This document shows positions 34,461-43,247 of a DNA stretch of 64,000 bases, one piece after another. Source of the DNA: Seminavis robusta (lineage: Eukaryota; Bacillariophyta; Bacillariophyceae; Naviculales; Naviculaceae); contig CAICTM010000330.1 of assembly GCA_903772945.1 (NCBI GenBank), positions 1 through 64,000 on the forward strand, read 5' to 3'. A program made the position numbers and the translations under genes. The notes below the pieces were generated by a model. The model saw only the letters and a program-made list of their open reading frames with translations, searched no databases and was not told the DNA's origin. Positions within the stretch are counted from its first letter, which is position 1. Each line of letters begins with the position of its first letter.

Positions 34461-35248
34461 AGGAATTAGAAAGAATGACATCCATGGACGACAAGCTAAA
34501 CAGACTGCGATCTCTGGACTTACCTTCGCTAAGCAGAGATCATACATCATCCATAATCTACACGATCGCGTATCAGAACAATCACTTCGCTGTTCTGGTA
34601 GCTATTCCAAAGAAGAGAACGTTGATTATCATGGATGGCTTTTTTGGAGGTGAATCTGTTTGGGGTGACTGGTTGTTGCTTTTTGTCTTTGCTATCACGG
34701 GCGGTGACAGTATTCGACCTGGATTGCGATCTTTGAAAATTAGCTACAGTGACCTCAGGGGTTCTTTTGAGGTAGCAGCTGGAGCAGATTTACATCGAAG
34801 TGATCGCCATTGGTACTGCATCACAGCTAGTGATGCAGTCGATCAAACTGGAAACACAACTGAGTGCGGCTTTTTGGCCTGTGCGAACGTGTGGGCTCAA
34901 ATATACAACTCCAAAGACCAGGATGGGGTTGCTCTCTTGGAGACGTACAAAGCCAATGCTATCAAAGATGTCACTACAATTCGGCCTGCAATAGTCCAAA
35001 AATACAAAGGCATGGTGTCGGCATGGAGTGCCGTCGCAGGGCCAAGGGGGCTTCATATGAGAATTCGAGAGTCCAAAAAGAAGGAAAGAAACCCCAATCG
35101 ATACCAAAAACCAATTCCAAGCTTTCAGTTGCCACTGAATAGTCCGGATGGGCCCATCCACTCCCCCACAACACATATAGTAGAGACTCTGTCATTAGAT
35201 GGAAAACCAAGTCCGATCGTGGCAATACTCAAAAAGAAATTATGGTAA
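34409..35248 (+). CDS. Ulp1-like (C48-type) cysteine protease domain protein of the transposon
   Basis: A frame of 279 residues with the His-Asp-Gln-Cys arrangement of Ulp1/adenain-type proteases. The motifs are NHFAVLVAI (His), TLIIMDGFFGG (Asp) and DAVDQTGNTTECGFLACANV (Gln, with Cys as nucleophile). These proteases remove SUMO or related modifiers, and transposons of several classes carry them. The frame overlaps the end of the integrase region slightly and shares its strand, so it may be made by read-through, re-initiation or splicing. Its C-terminus is basic and disordered. The alternative reading, an adenain-type protease of a Polinton, is disfavoured because the element is short and has no polymerase, ATPase or capsid. 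Confidence 0.7.
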   Translation: MSSKRVHHLVLRQTPVVKELERMTSMDDKLNRLRSLDLPSLSRDHTSSIIYTIAYQNNHFAVLVAIPKKRTLIIMDGFFGGESVWGDWLLLFVFAITGGDSIRPGLRSLKISYSDLRGSFEVAAGADLHRSDRHWYCITASDAVDQTGNTTECGFLACANVWAQIYNSKDQDGVALLETYKANAIKDVTTIRPAIVQKYKGMVSAWSAVAGPRGLHMRIRESKKKERNPNRYQKPIPSFQLPLNSPDGPIHSPTTHIVETLSLDGKPSPIVAILKKKLW

Positions 35249-35279
35249 GCTCAGCAGGGAGGGATCTACGTAGACAAGA

Positions 35280-35810
35280 ATGTCAACAACAGCGAACAAA
35301 CGTCAGAAAGACCAAGCTGAAGCAATGAAAAAGAGGTACAAGGCTTCTCTACCTGACATCCAGCTGGGGACAGCTGTCAAGGTCAAAGTGCATAGCAATG
35401 ATATTCATCAAAGCAATGGCGTACCTGGTATTGTCTTCAAATGGACACCATCCGGTGGAGTTCAAATTATCACTTCAGTTGGTATTGTTACGAAGCAATC
35501 CAACAAGCCATATATTATTCCAGCCAATCAATATCTGGTCCTCCCTGATGATGCTGTTGCCGTCATGCCAGAATTGGCAAAACTCCAAACCGATGTTAGA
35601 GCTTCTAGAGGTGTCTTAGATCGAAGCGTGTATCCTTCCATTGGGCTGGTGGCTGCACATCAAAAGCTGTACGAGCGGGAAAGAGCTGCCCCACGCAAAT
35701 GCAAATGTAAAAAAGGCTGTTCCAAAGGCTGTGGCTGCAAGAAATTGGAGATCAGCTGCAGTAGTACTTGTGGATGCGGCGGATTCTGCGACAACCCTTT
35801 CAACTGCTGA
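35280..35810 (+). CDS. CXC (tesmin/TSO1-like) cysteine-rich protein of the transposon, 176 aa
   Basis: A basic N-terminus (NKRQKDQAEAMKKRYKASLPDI) leads into an SH3-like beta segment (LGTAVKVKVHSNDIHQ..., GVQIITSVGIVT). A C-terminal cysteine cluster follows, CKCKKGCSKGCGCKK and then SCSSTCGCGGFC. This order matches the C-terminal part of KRBA2/Ginger-type transposases, where an SH3-like fold is followed by a CXC cluster. It is therefore likely the separated C-terminal domain of the transposase, with DNA-binding ability. ATG at 35280. Confidence 0.75.
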   Translation: MSTTANKRQKDQAEAMKKRYKASLPDIQLGTAVKVKVHSNDIHQSNGVPGIVFKWTPSGGVQIITSVGIVTKQSNKPYIIPANQYLVLPDDAVAVMPELAKLQTDVRASRGVLDRSVYPSIGLVAAHQKLYERERAAPRKCKCKKGCSKGCGCKKLEISCSSTCGCGGFCDNPFNC

Positions 35811-36274
35811 TCCGCAACTCAAATGGCATTCAAAAGTATTGATAGCAGTAACATAAAGTATCGTAACCAGAGATATATCACAGTATCGTAGCACAGTATC
35901 GGCATCGTCATCCTGGTTGCATGTTGATTGTGAATGGAGATCTTCTTTGTGCCATGTTCTTTTGTAACTGACGCCCGTTGCATATTTTATGTACGGTCCA
36001 GGCTAAATTATGTATGCAGCTGTGCTGGCTAAAATGAGAAATTGTCAAGATACCATTCGAGTACAGTAAGGTAGTCACAGTAAGGTAGTCGATGTTGGAA
36101 ATGTGAGAAGAAAATTATGGGTACATTACTGAAGATGCAGTCACCACAGCAAATGAAGAACACCAGATTCGATTTAATTAAAAAGGAGTTCACAATGGTA
36201 GCAGAGAACAGAATTGGGATCTTTTAAAAGGAGACCATGATGGGAGAAAAATAAGATGGCATAGCCTCCGGCCT

Positions 36275-36412
36275 AGCCCGAAGGCGGCATCAAACACTGG
36301 AGCCCGAAGGCGGCATCAAACACTGGACTTATTCATTTCGGTTGTTGTGGTTTCGTTGATAGAAGAAGAAAAATGAAATAGCCTCGGGTAGCCCGAAGGC
36401 GGCGTCAAACAC
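36275..36412 (+). repeat. 26-bp tandem duplication plus a third copy
   Basis: A 26-bp unit beginning AGCCCGAAGGCGGCATCAAA is perfectly tandem at 36275-36300 and 36301-36326. A 23-bp partial third copy lies at 36390-36412. Located in the right third of the Ginger-like element. Confidence 0.85.
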
Positions 36413-36484
36413 AGCTGTCAGTTTGGTTGTGGTTGGTTGGTAGTGGTAGTCGGTCCGTAGTGGCGTCGGTAGCGTCAGTAGGAT

Positions 36485-36842
36485 AATGCTAGCTGTTGTT
36501 GCCAAGAGTCTTGCCCCTACCGAAGTAGGCACTGACTTCAAGGCAAAATAGCGCAGCCGTCCGTAGTGGCGTCAGTAGCGTCCGTAGGACAATGCTAGCT
36601 GTTGTTGCCAAGAGTCTTGCCCCTACCGAAGTAGGCACTGACTTCAAGGCAAAATAGCGCAGCCGTCCGTAGTGGCGTCGGTAGCGTCGGTAGCACAATG
36701 CTAGCTGTTGTTGCCAAGAGTCTTGCCCCTACCGAAGTAGGCACTGACTTCAAGGCAAAATAGCGCAGCAATCAAGGGAGTAGTAGTTGTTGTTGTTGTT
36801 GTTGTCGTTGTTGTAGTAGTAGTAGTAGTAGTAGTAGTAGTG
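36485..36842 (+). repeat. Three tandem 106-bp repeats ending in a (GTT)n(GTA)n tract
   Basis: AATGCTAGCTGTTGTTGCC begins at 36485, 36591 and 36697, an exact 106-bp period. The third copy runs into AATCAAGGGAGTAG and then GTT/GTA trinucleotide repeats to 36842. The same unit is present once at 8769-8860. On the minus strand it reads AALFCLEVSAYFGRGK, but there is no start and the tract is poly-Thr, so I regard it as noncoding. Confidence 0.9.
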
Positions 36843-37312
36843 TCATTTGTTGGTGGTGGTGGGTAGCAGTAGTGGTAGTCCGTCGGTAGTGCCATCATTG
36901 CTGGGTGAGTCCACTGGTCGGCGGTTGATTGTTGGGTCCCAAGACTGCTGACACTACTAATGCTCCAAGAAGTGGTCAGTAAATTGAATCGTGGTAATGG
37001 CTGTGTAGCTAACGCAAAGTAGACAGTAGTAGCTATGCTCAGATTATCCATTGGTTATGTATTGGGTGAGTAATTGTCATCTGAATTACAGATTGGAGAG
37101 GCGTCGGTGTTTTTTTGCTGTTGTTGATGGGAAGAAGTGTTGGTGGATTTTTTGTGTGGAGGGAGTTGCCTCCAAAGATGGCCGCCTGGCAGAGTGAGAG
37201 AGCAAGCCCTGAGATTCAAAATCCAGGTCATTGAAAAGAACAGCCTGGATTGAAAAAGAGCCTGGATTGATTCTGCAGAATTGGGTGGTCTGCAGAATCG
37301 GTGCAACAGATC

Positions 37313-37717
37313 CCCCCATGCAGACTAGACGTCTAAGCATGAGGGAAATTGGAGCGAATACGGTACTTGAGAAGGTGAGATAGGTTATTATACCGTTCGT
37401 ATTACAGTCGTCAAGGGGCAGGGGTCAGATAGATGACCCCTGTGCCTGCTTGGAAACATGAATCTTTGGAAGGCTGATCAAACGATCAAACATCCATGTT
37501 GAGCTCGCTTATGTTTAAATGTTGTGACACACTTCAAAACCATTTATTTTTAAAAAATCCATGGGCTTATTTTCACAGTAGTTACAGTGGTGTTCTTTAC
37601 GGAAACTCCGTTTAATTGAGTTAAGGTCATAGGGTCATTGAAAGCAGTCTTTGACCGAAGTGGGTCTCTTCTCTTTTCGATTATTTAGGAGGAGAGGAGC
37701 TCTCGACTCAAGTACTG
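37313..37717. other. Intergenic between mobile elements
   Basis: No gene is seen. CGGAAACTCCGTT...GGTCATTGAAAGCAG near 37608-37650 is partly repeated at 38140-38185 beyond the foldback element, so the two flanks may derive from one duplicated sequence. Confidence 0.4.
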
Positions 37718-37988
37718 CAAGGTCCGGAAACATGACTTGATTTGATTTTGACAGTTTCACGAGTCGTGAAAGTAGTTTCACAAGTGTGAAATTGAAACGT
37801 TTTTCCGTGAAACTAGTTTCACAGGTGTGAAACTAGGTGGTTTTCTACGGCGAATTTTCACAAATTCGTGAAACTAGTTTCACAGCTGTGAAACTAAAAC
37901 ACTAGTTTCACGGAAATGTGAAACTAAAAACGTGAAATTGAAACTACAGTTTCACGACATGTGAAACTAGGCCGTTTCCGGACGTTGC
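37718..37988. mobile_element. Foldback/MITE-like element made of phased TTTCAC/GTGAAA palindromes
   Basis: An inverted pair GTCCGGAAAC (37723-37732) / GTTTCCGGAC (37974-37983), extendable to GCAA[G/C]GTCCGGAAAC, bounds 261-271 bp. Inside are seven TTTCAC (37755, 37776, 37817, 37856, 37878, 37906, 37950) and nine GTGAAA (37766, 37786, 37807, 37827, 37868, 37888, 37918, 37932, 37961) hexamers. Most neighbours are 10-12 or 20-21 bp apart, close to a 10.3-bp lattice. There is no coding potential. Whether it is a transposon or a binding array is inference. Confidence 0.65.
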
Positions 37989-38395
37989 TGGTACTTATAT
38001 TTCGGAGCAACTTTCCTTTCCCACTTGGACCTTGGAGCGACAAAAAGTACCGGTACGATGGTACGATGTACCGGTACCGGTACCAAGTACCGTACCATAC
38101 CAGGTAGCTCAAAAACCTTGCAGTTCACCCAAGTTCTTTCTCGGAAACTCCAGTATCGGTAAGGTCATTGGTCATTGAAAGAAGTGGTTTGTTGGTTCTG
38201 TCTTACTCGTAGATGAACCTATTCCTTATCTCATCCGTGACTTCTTCAGCCGTTATATCTTTAGCCGTTACTGGTTCAGCCGTTATTGCTTCAGCCAGCC
38301 CCGCGTCTTCACAGCAGAACTTGACCACGGGTGAAAAGATGCTCATCGGCGTCGCCAAGGAAGTCCCCGCACAGTTTTGATTGTGTCAATGAGAG
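37989..38395. other. Intergenic, GTACCGGTACC-rich at 38050-38105
   Basis: Contains a dense run of GTACC/GGTAC palindromes and a short repeat of AGCCGTTA-like units at about 38249-38295 (three to four copies). No gene is seen. Confidence 0.45.
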
Positions 38396-38437
38396 GCCCC
38401 CAAAAGCACGCACCTTAAGGTTTTGAGTTTCAAGGGT

Positions 38438-38547
38438 ATCATGCATATAATATGTATCGTACGTATTGTATGTATTGTACATATTGTATGTATCGTACGT
38501 ATTGTACGTAGCATACGTATCGTACGTATTATACATATTATACGTGC
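38438..38547. repeat. 9-bp palindromic satellite, left block
   Basis: A TACGTATTG/TATGTATCG unit repeats about 11 times with a strict 9-bp period; each unit contains TACGTA-like palindromes. It is subterminal, just inside the left inverted repeat. Confidence 0.85.
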
Positions 38548-39008
38548 GAACGTGGACCAATGAGAACTCCCTTGATCAGCAGCAGCCATTTTTAAAAAAG
38601 CACACCAACAACAAAAACCACACCAACAACAAAAACACCACTATCCACACTTCTTCTTCTCTCCTCTTGTTGCTCCTGCTATTGTTGCTTCTGTTGTTAT
38701 TCAGCTATCACACCATCTCTACCACTACTATCAGGTACATTTACTCAGCTTCTTGCTTGTAAAATGGTCAGAGAGAGTGGCTATTCATCAGATGAGCAAA
38801 AGTTGATGTCATATCACCCTCTTTTCTTGCCTCCCTCCATGCCATACCCAAGTCTCTCAACAATGCTTTCACTCTTTCTCTACTATTCATAGACTGATAG
38901 AACAAGGTGAACAAGGCAGGACACCACCTAGGAAGTCAAGGAAGTCAAGAAACAGCACATTTCCATTTCACCAGTAGATCACAGTACTGAAATCCTGTAA
39001 GTACCATT

Positions 39009-39180
39009 TGTATCGTACGTATGATATATATAATATGTATCGTACGTATGATACGTATGGTATGTATTGTATATATCATATAAACCTTTTGTATGATATG
39101 TATCGTATGTATGATATGTATCGTATGTATCGTATGTACGATATCTATTATATGTATAATGTATATCATACATATTTCTG
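39009..39180. repeat. 9-bp palindromic satellite, middle block
   Basis: ATGTATCGT/ACGTATGAT units at 9-bp spacing run directly up to the start of the plus-strand frame at 39241, so this block may contain its promoter. Confidence 0.8.
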
Positions 39181-39240
39181 TATTGTACTGACTGCAATCT
39201 TTGTTTCTGCTATTTGTATATGGCTTTATTCATAGGTATC

Positions 39241-39885
39241 ATGGCTGAAGGTGACACTAACCCCATGGGGGACGATGCCTTAGCAGAAATGCAAATAGAT
39301 GAAGTGCGCGCTCCTCCTGGCCCGGACAATTGTGGACCTTTTTGGCGTTGGGAAATCTCTGAAGAGCAGCTTGTCGAGTGTGTGAAGGACAAGATTCTCC
39401 TTGTTTTAAGGTCTTATGTTGATCCCAAGAAGAAGGGCAAGATTCAGCTTCATACTATCTTAGACCCATAGGATCAAGTCTACTGTCTGGACTGCGTGGC
39501 TCATGGTATTGGTTTACCCGAAGACCAGATACCTTTAAACCCCCAGTCCCTCAAGCTTCACAAGGCAGGCACGTCATTGTACCAGCATTGCATGGGCAAG
39601 ACGGGTAAGACTAAGGGTGTTAAGGAAAGCAAATGTCTCAAGTGTTTTGATGGGGTTGCACAGAATGTCCGTGATAGACGTGCTGCAGCTGCTCAACAAG
39701 AAGCAGAGGTTTCCAAATCTCTCCACCACTTGAACCTTCCGTGTGGTCACAAAGGTAGGTATGACATGATTTCTCCTGATGGAAACATTTCTCCAGTGAT
39801 CCAGAGTTCCAGTCTCATCCACCACAGAATTCTTTGCCTTGCTTCTTCTGACATAGTACAAAGTCGGGGAAACACAGAATGCTGA
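39241..39885 (+). pseudogene. Accessory CxxC protein of the MULE-like element, interrupted by one in-frame TAG
   Basis: The frame begins MAEGDTNPMGDDALAE and reads 76 codons to a TAG at 39469-39471. It then continues in the same frame as DQVYCLDCVAHGIGLPED... with a CxxC pair (CLDC), later CMGK...SKCLKCFDGV (a second CxxC), and a helical RDRRAAAAQQEAEVSKS stretch to 39885. The two CxxC pairs and intervening His/Cys suggest a small zinc-binding domain. The single TAG could be a decay mutation or a read-through codon; only decay is usual. I do not recognise the family. It is convergent with the transposase remnant on the other strand. Confidence 0.5.
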
Positions 39886-41099
39886 GTAATTTGATCGCTG
39901 AGACCACTGTTGAATCAATTGAATGCTGGTTTCTTTGAGGAGTTCACTGCAATGAATCTCACGATCCATGTTGTCAGTGAAAGAAGAGGTGAGGTTCATG
40001 GCAGAGTGTTCAACTTCACTTATGGTACTCGTAATCATTCCAAAGTGAGCTCTTTGCTTCAGATGATACCCAAACAGGAGATCCCTTTGGGGAAGAAATG
40101 ACTCGTTTATGAAAACCTTCAATTTGTCTCTCAAAGCTTCCCCCAGTTGCCCCCGATGGAGAAACTCATCTTCTTCAAGATATTTGGTAAGCAGCTTCAA
40201 GGATAGGTCGGATTCTTCCTCGGTTTCATATCGTGCAAATCTTCACAGCCATGATACTAACACTTCCCATTCGACCAAGTCATCTCCATCTAACTCGCTG
40301 ACATACAAAATCGGCAAACAAGACTACAAAAGTCTTTGTCTTATCTGACTGGAGCCGTGCGAGTAGCCGGTCAGCTGCTGTTGCTTCATCAGCAGGGACT
40401 TGCGTTTCAACACCATCAGCTGACATTATCGAGAGCACAATCCCTTGCCGGAGATTCCGCTTCATGCCTTCCAGCTGCTTTGAACTCAGGGTAGCACCAG
40501 TGGTTTCGTACAGCAAAGTTTTTATCACACTGGGAGGCAAGTGATTTTTCAGGCACTTGGCTAGGGTCGAGCTTCGGATGTCCAATGTGTTTGGTGCTTC
40601 CGCCTTGTTTGGCTGGCAGGAACTATCGCTTGTGCTCATTACTGAAGTAAACATTAAAATAGAAAGGACAAACTTTGTCTTTTCCAATTATAGGTAACTG
40701 AGTTTGGGTAGTAGGACTGTGTTGGGTTGCCTTTGATGGTGCTTCCTTATAATACCTATGTCTCGGGCACACGACAGTAAGGTAGGCTCTTCGTCTGTCA
40801 TAGCCTCTGTTTTTAACATTAAAGCCTGCTTCCTTGCATGCAAGTGCAAATACAGACATCAGTTCCTCTTTGATAAACTTTTTGTCATCTTTGTTGAATT
40901 TGCTTGGCAGCCAATACACGTCGGTCTTGTCAATTTGAGCATTGCCAAGCTGGCCAAGCGTTTGCATAATGTCAATTGTAATAGGAGTTTCATTTATTAG
41001 AGACATTGCCACAGCTACACTAATAGAAGGAGGGATCCACTCTTCTACATTGGTATCATATTGGGCAACATCATTCAGTTCAGCAAGATAGGTATCCAT
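39850..41099 (-). pseudogene. MULE-like transposase remnant lacking its catalytic core
   Basis: From ATG at 41099 the minus frame reads MDTYLAELNDVAQYD... and then NRGYDRRRAYLTVVCPRHR and KVCPFYFNVYFSNEHKR, the Cys/His spacing of a FAR1/WRKY-GCM1 type DNA-binding domain. An in-frame TAG ends the frame at 40623, where a tryptophan would be expected by family. In another frame, about 40620-40280, LPPSVIKTLLYETTGATLS... is the usual pre-catalytic helical region. Below 40200, KLLTKYLEEDEFLHRGQL... through FGYHLKQRAHFGMITSTIS resembles the region after the DDE core. No DDE motif is found between them. Several breaks are present and it is non-functional. Confidence 0.6.
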
Positions 41100-41179
41100 A
41101 TTGGTTGTTGTGACACTTTGGTGGGTGCTTCAGTTCAGATCTTAGAGATCTGGCAACTTAGAGAACTGGCAAAAATTCG

Positions 41180-41337
41180 TCATATCATATGATACATATT
41201 GTATATATTATATATCATATATCATATATATCATATGGTTAATATATATCATAATATTATATCATCTGGTTTTTATGATAATTGTGTTTCGTATGATACG
41301 TATCATGCCTATGATATATATGATACGTATTGTATAG
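41180..41337. repeat. AT-rich palindromic satellite, right block
   Basis: Degenerate ATATATCAT/GATACGTAT units, related to the other two blocks, sit immediately inside the right inverted repeat of the MULE-like element. Confidence 0.75.
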
Positions 41338-41490
41338 TGTAACCCTTCCTCTAAGGTGCGTGCTTTTGGGGGCTTGTCTTTTAAAGAGCTACTAGACTAC
41401 ATGTACTAGCTAGGCTATTTGTCAACCAAAGCACCAGCGTTGTTGGAATAGATCTAATTCTTGTAGAGTCGAACAGTGACCAGGCACAGC

Positions 41491-42501
41491 ATGGATCTTC
41501 CGTTTGCTGGGAGTCTCAGTAGTACTGATGGTGAAAGCAATGAGGAGGTGGGAAGAAGTGAAGAGGACAGAGAGTTCTTCTCGGGAGACGATTTCGAGTA
41601 CGAACAAACCGGTACGAGTGAGGATGATACTAGTAGCAGTGGCTCGGAACAAGAGGACGTTGTAGCTTCACTCTTGGCCTTGCCCAATCCACCACAACAT
41701 TCCTCCATGCAACTCACAAGTCAAGAAAAATCTTGGTCCTTGGCCATCAAACACTTTGTGGAAAAGGAATCCGAAGAATTGTGTCCTTTGGCAGACATGG
41801 AATATGCCGTCTACGCCATTATTTCACATGGCAACCTAGCCGATGCCATGCGGAGAATACAGGGAATTCAAGCCTTTCGAGAAGCTTATCGAGTGGACGT
41901 ATCACCACAGCAAGGAGTTCACATGATAGAAGAATTTCTAAACCAGCAACCACGAGCTATGCTTTACATTGATGTCGATGTGGAAACCTTGCAGGGGATT
42001 AATGTATGGAATGCTGGAGCCCTCGACTTCAACAAGGCACTTGCCACGGAAGCCACCTGGAGAACATACATTGTGGGCGCTTATTACATGTACTACGCAT
42101 GTCAACCTACACTTCAAACGGTTCGACAAGGGCATGCCGTCATGGCAGATTTTACAGCATTCTCTTGGGATACCAAACACATCAATGAGGAGTATCACAG
42201 CAGATATGCAGGAGAAATGTTTTCCTTCTTTCCAGTACGGTTTGCAAAGTATCTCGCTTTCAACACAGGATTCCCAGCTACTGTGGCATGGACCATGTTG
42301 AAGCGAGTCTTTCCGCCTTCCTTGATACAAGTGATTCAGTTGGGGTGCGAGATCCCAATGGCAGAGGGTGAGCAAGTGCCATCCACATTGGAAGAAAAGT
42401 ACCTACAGCCGTCATTACAAGAGGCAAACAATAGAACACTCTGCAGGGCACTGGATCTTTTGTCCCTGCGGGCCAAGAATCAGGCACTGTTTCAATTATG
42501 A
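41491..42501 (+). CDS. CRAL-TRIO (Sec14-like) domain protein, 336 aa
   Basis: An acidic, serine-rich N-terminus (residues 1-70) is followed by a helical segment and a CRAL-TRIO lipid-binding fold. Landmarks are AMLYIDVDVETLQGINVWN, GHAVMADFTAFSWDTKHINEEY, SFFPVRFAKYLAFNTGFPAT, and TMLKRVFPPSLIQVIQL. These correspond to the floor strands and the gating helix of Sec14 proteins. Family members bind phosphoinositides, tocopherol or retinoids and move between membranes. No transmembrane segment is present. The start is the ATG at 41491 (MDLPFAG); the upstream in-frame codon is GTG. It begins only 117 bp after the MULE-like element's right end, so that element may supply or disturb its promoter. 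Confidence 0.8.
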   Translation: MDLPFAGSLSSTDGESNEEVGRSEEDREFFSGDDFEYEQTGTSEDDTSSSGSEQEDVVASLLALPNPPQHSSMQLTSQEKSWSLAIKHFVEKESEELCPLADMEYAVYAIISHGNLADAMRRIQGIQAFREAYRVDVSPQQGVHMIEEFLNQQPRAMLYIDVDVETLQGINVWNAGALDFNKALATEATWRTYIVGAYYMYYACQPTLQTVRQGHAVMADFTAFSWDTKHINEEYHSRYAGEMFSFFPVRFAKYLAFNTGFPATVAWTMLKRVFPPSLIQVIQLGCEIPMAEGEQVPSTLEEKYLQPSLQEANNRTLCRALDLLSLRAKNQALFQL

Positions 42502-43247
42502 CAGTATACAAGAGAATCCACAACAATTGCCATTAGCGCTACATGTATCATCCAGTGACGTCCTGCAGTGTCGTGTGAGTTATTGCTGCGTAGAGTGGAA
42601 TCTGGTAGTGAACGCTATAGTCCTGTGTGGTCTCGCCGTATCACTAGCGGAGGCTGCCGCCGCTCTGTCTTTCCTTTTCACCCAATTTTATTGCGAATCC
42701 CCTGGAAGAGTCGAGTCCACCATGAGCAGCCCCCGCTTGAGGAATTGCTTCCACAGGTCTGGAGACACACTGACAGTTGACTGCTTCCCTGGAAGAACTG
42801 CCAGTGCTTCTGCTCCTGTTGACAGCTACTCTGTCTGGTCGCGGACGGCCTTGGTTTTCATCCTCCTCCACTCGTTCTTGTGCATCCTCCTCGTTGTCAT
42901 CGTAGTTTTGGTACCCAATCGATTTGGTCGTCCAGATTTGGGTATGTTTGTCGGGAATTGTGACCTGTTTCAAGCTCTGTCGGGGTGCATTGGCTCGATG
43001 TTCGAGATTGGGCACGATACGGTCCTGTATCTCGTCAAAGCGCATTCCACCGGCATGCCCTTCCCCAGGACAATGCTGGACAAGACGGCGAAGGAATGAA
43101 GGTTGAAGAGAACACACAAAGAGAAGAAGTACATATTGCTCGTCTACTTGTTTAGTACTCTGCAAATCCTACCGGTACCGGTCCGGCCCTCCTCTGGACC
43201 AATAATTGTAAAACTACGCACGGCTGACTGAGTGAAGGCCAAATTTC
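42502..43247. other. Intergenic; a doubtful minus-strand open frame at 42644-43045
   Basis: From ATG at 43045 a minus frame encodes 133 hydrophilic residues (MRFDEIQDRIVPNLEHR..., then EEDAQERVEEDENQGRPRP) without a recognisable domain. The plus strand also has a long frame over the same bases. I cannot decide whether either is real. Confidence 0.3.

Larger units (their letters stand above)
31831..37308 (+). mobile_element. Ginger-like DNA transposon, 5.48 kb, TGTT...AACA ends, GATC target duplication
   Basis: The left end reads GATC|TGTTATAACAATTCTGCAGA and the right end, reverse-complemented, GATC|TGTTGCACCGATTCTGCAGA. These are imperfect terminal inverted repeats that start TGTT and are flanked by a 4-bp GATC duplication (31827-31830 and 37309-37312). 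The plus strand encodes a retrovirus-type integrase, a Ulp1-like cysteine protease and a CXC-domain protein, in that order. Integrase cores of this sort with TGT..ACA ends and 4-bp duplications define Ginger-type cut-and-paste elements related to metazoan KRBA2/ZBED9 integrases. There is no polymerase or capsid. The frames show a small number of breaks (about two), so the copy is probably inactive but young enough to keep its ends. Repeats at 36275-36842 may be a nested insertion. Confidence 0.75.
38396..41373 (-). mobile_element. MULE-like DNA transposon, 2.98 kb, perfect 22-bp terminal inverted repeats
   Basis: A 22-bp sequence starting GCCCCCAAAAGCACG and ending CACCTTA (38396-38417) recurs perfectly inverted at 41352-41373. 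No clear target duplication is visible. On the minus strand is a degraded transposase with a FAR1/WRKY-like zinc-cluster N-terminus (41099 down to about 40600) and a post-catalytic region (40200 down to about 39850). The catalytic DDE core seems to be missing between them, so the copy is non-autonomous. On the plus strand is a separate gene with CxxC motifs (39241-39880). Three arrays of a 9-bp palindromic motif sit at both ends and in the middle. Superfamily assignment is from the transposase's domain order and is moderately certain. Confidence 0.65.

Noticed and set aside
34409-35248. Reading the 31.8-37.3 kb element as a Polinton because of its Ulp1/adenain-type protease
   Set aside because: The element is 5.5 kb, with a 4-bp duplication and TGTT...AACA ends, and lacks polymerase, ATPase and capsid genes.
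36701-37051. Minus frame with a long threonine run and AALFCLEVSAYFGRGK tail
   Set aside because: Produced by the GTA/GTT trinucleotide tract and the 106-bp repeat; no proper context or family.
37740-37970. Possible CRISPR array (regular GTTTCAC repeats)
   Set aside because: Units alternate in orientation every ~10 bp with no unique spacers, and the genome is eukaryotic; a foldback element fits better.
39574-39850. Continuation of the minus-strand transposase frame to 39574
   Set aside because: Here the plus strand reads as the CxxC protein, so the minus frame is probably only its shadow.
42368-43099. 243-codon plus frame overlapping the CRAL-TRIO gene end
   Set aside because: Overlaps a better-supported gene in another frame and has no recognisable domain.
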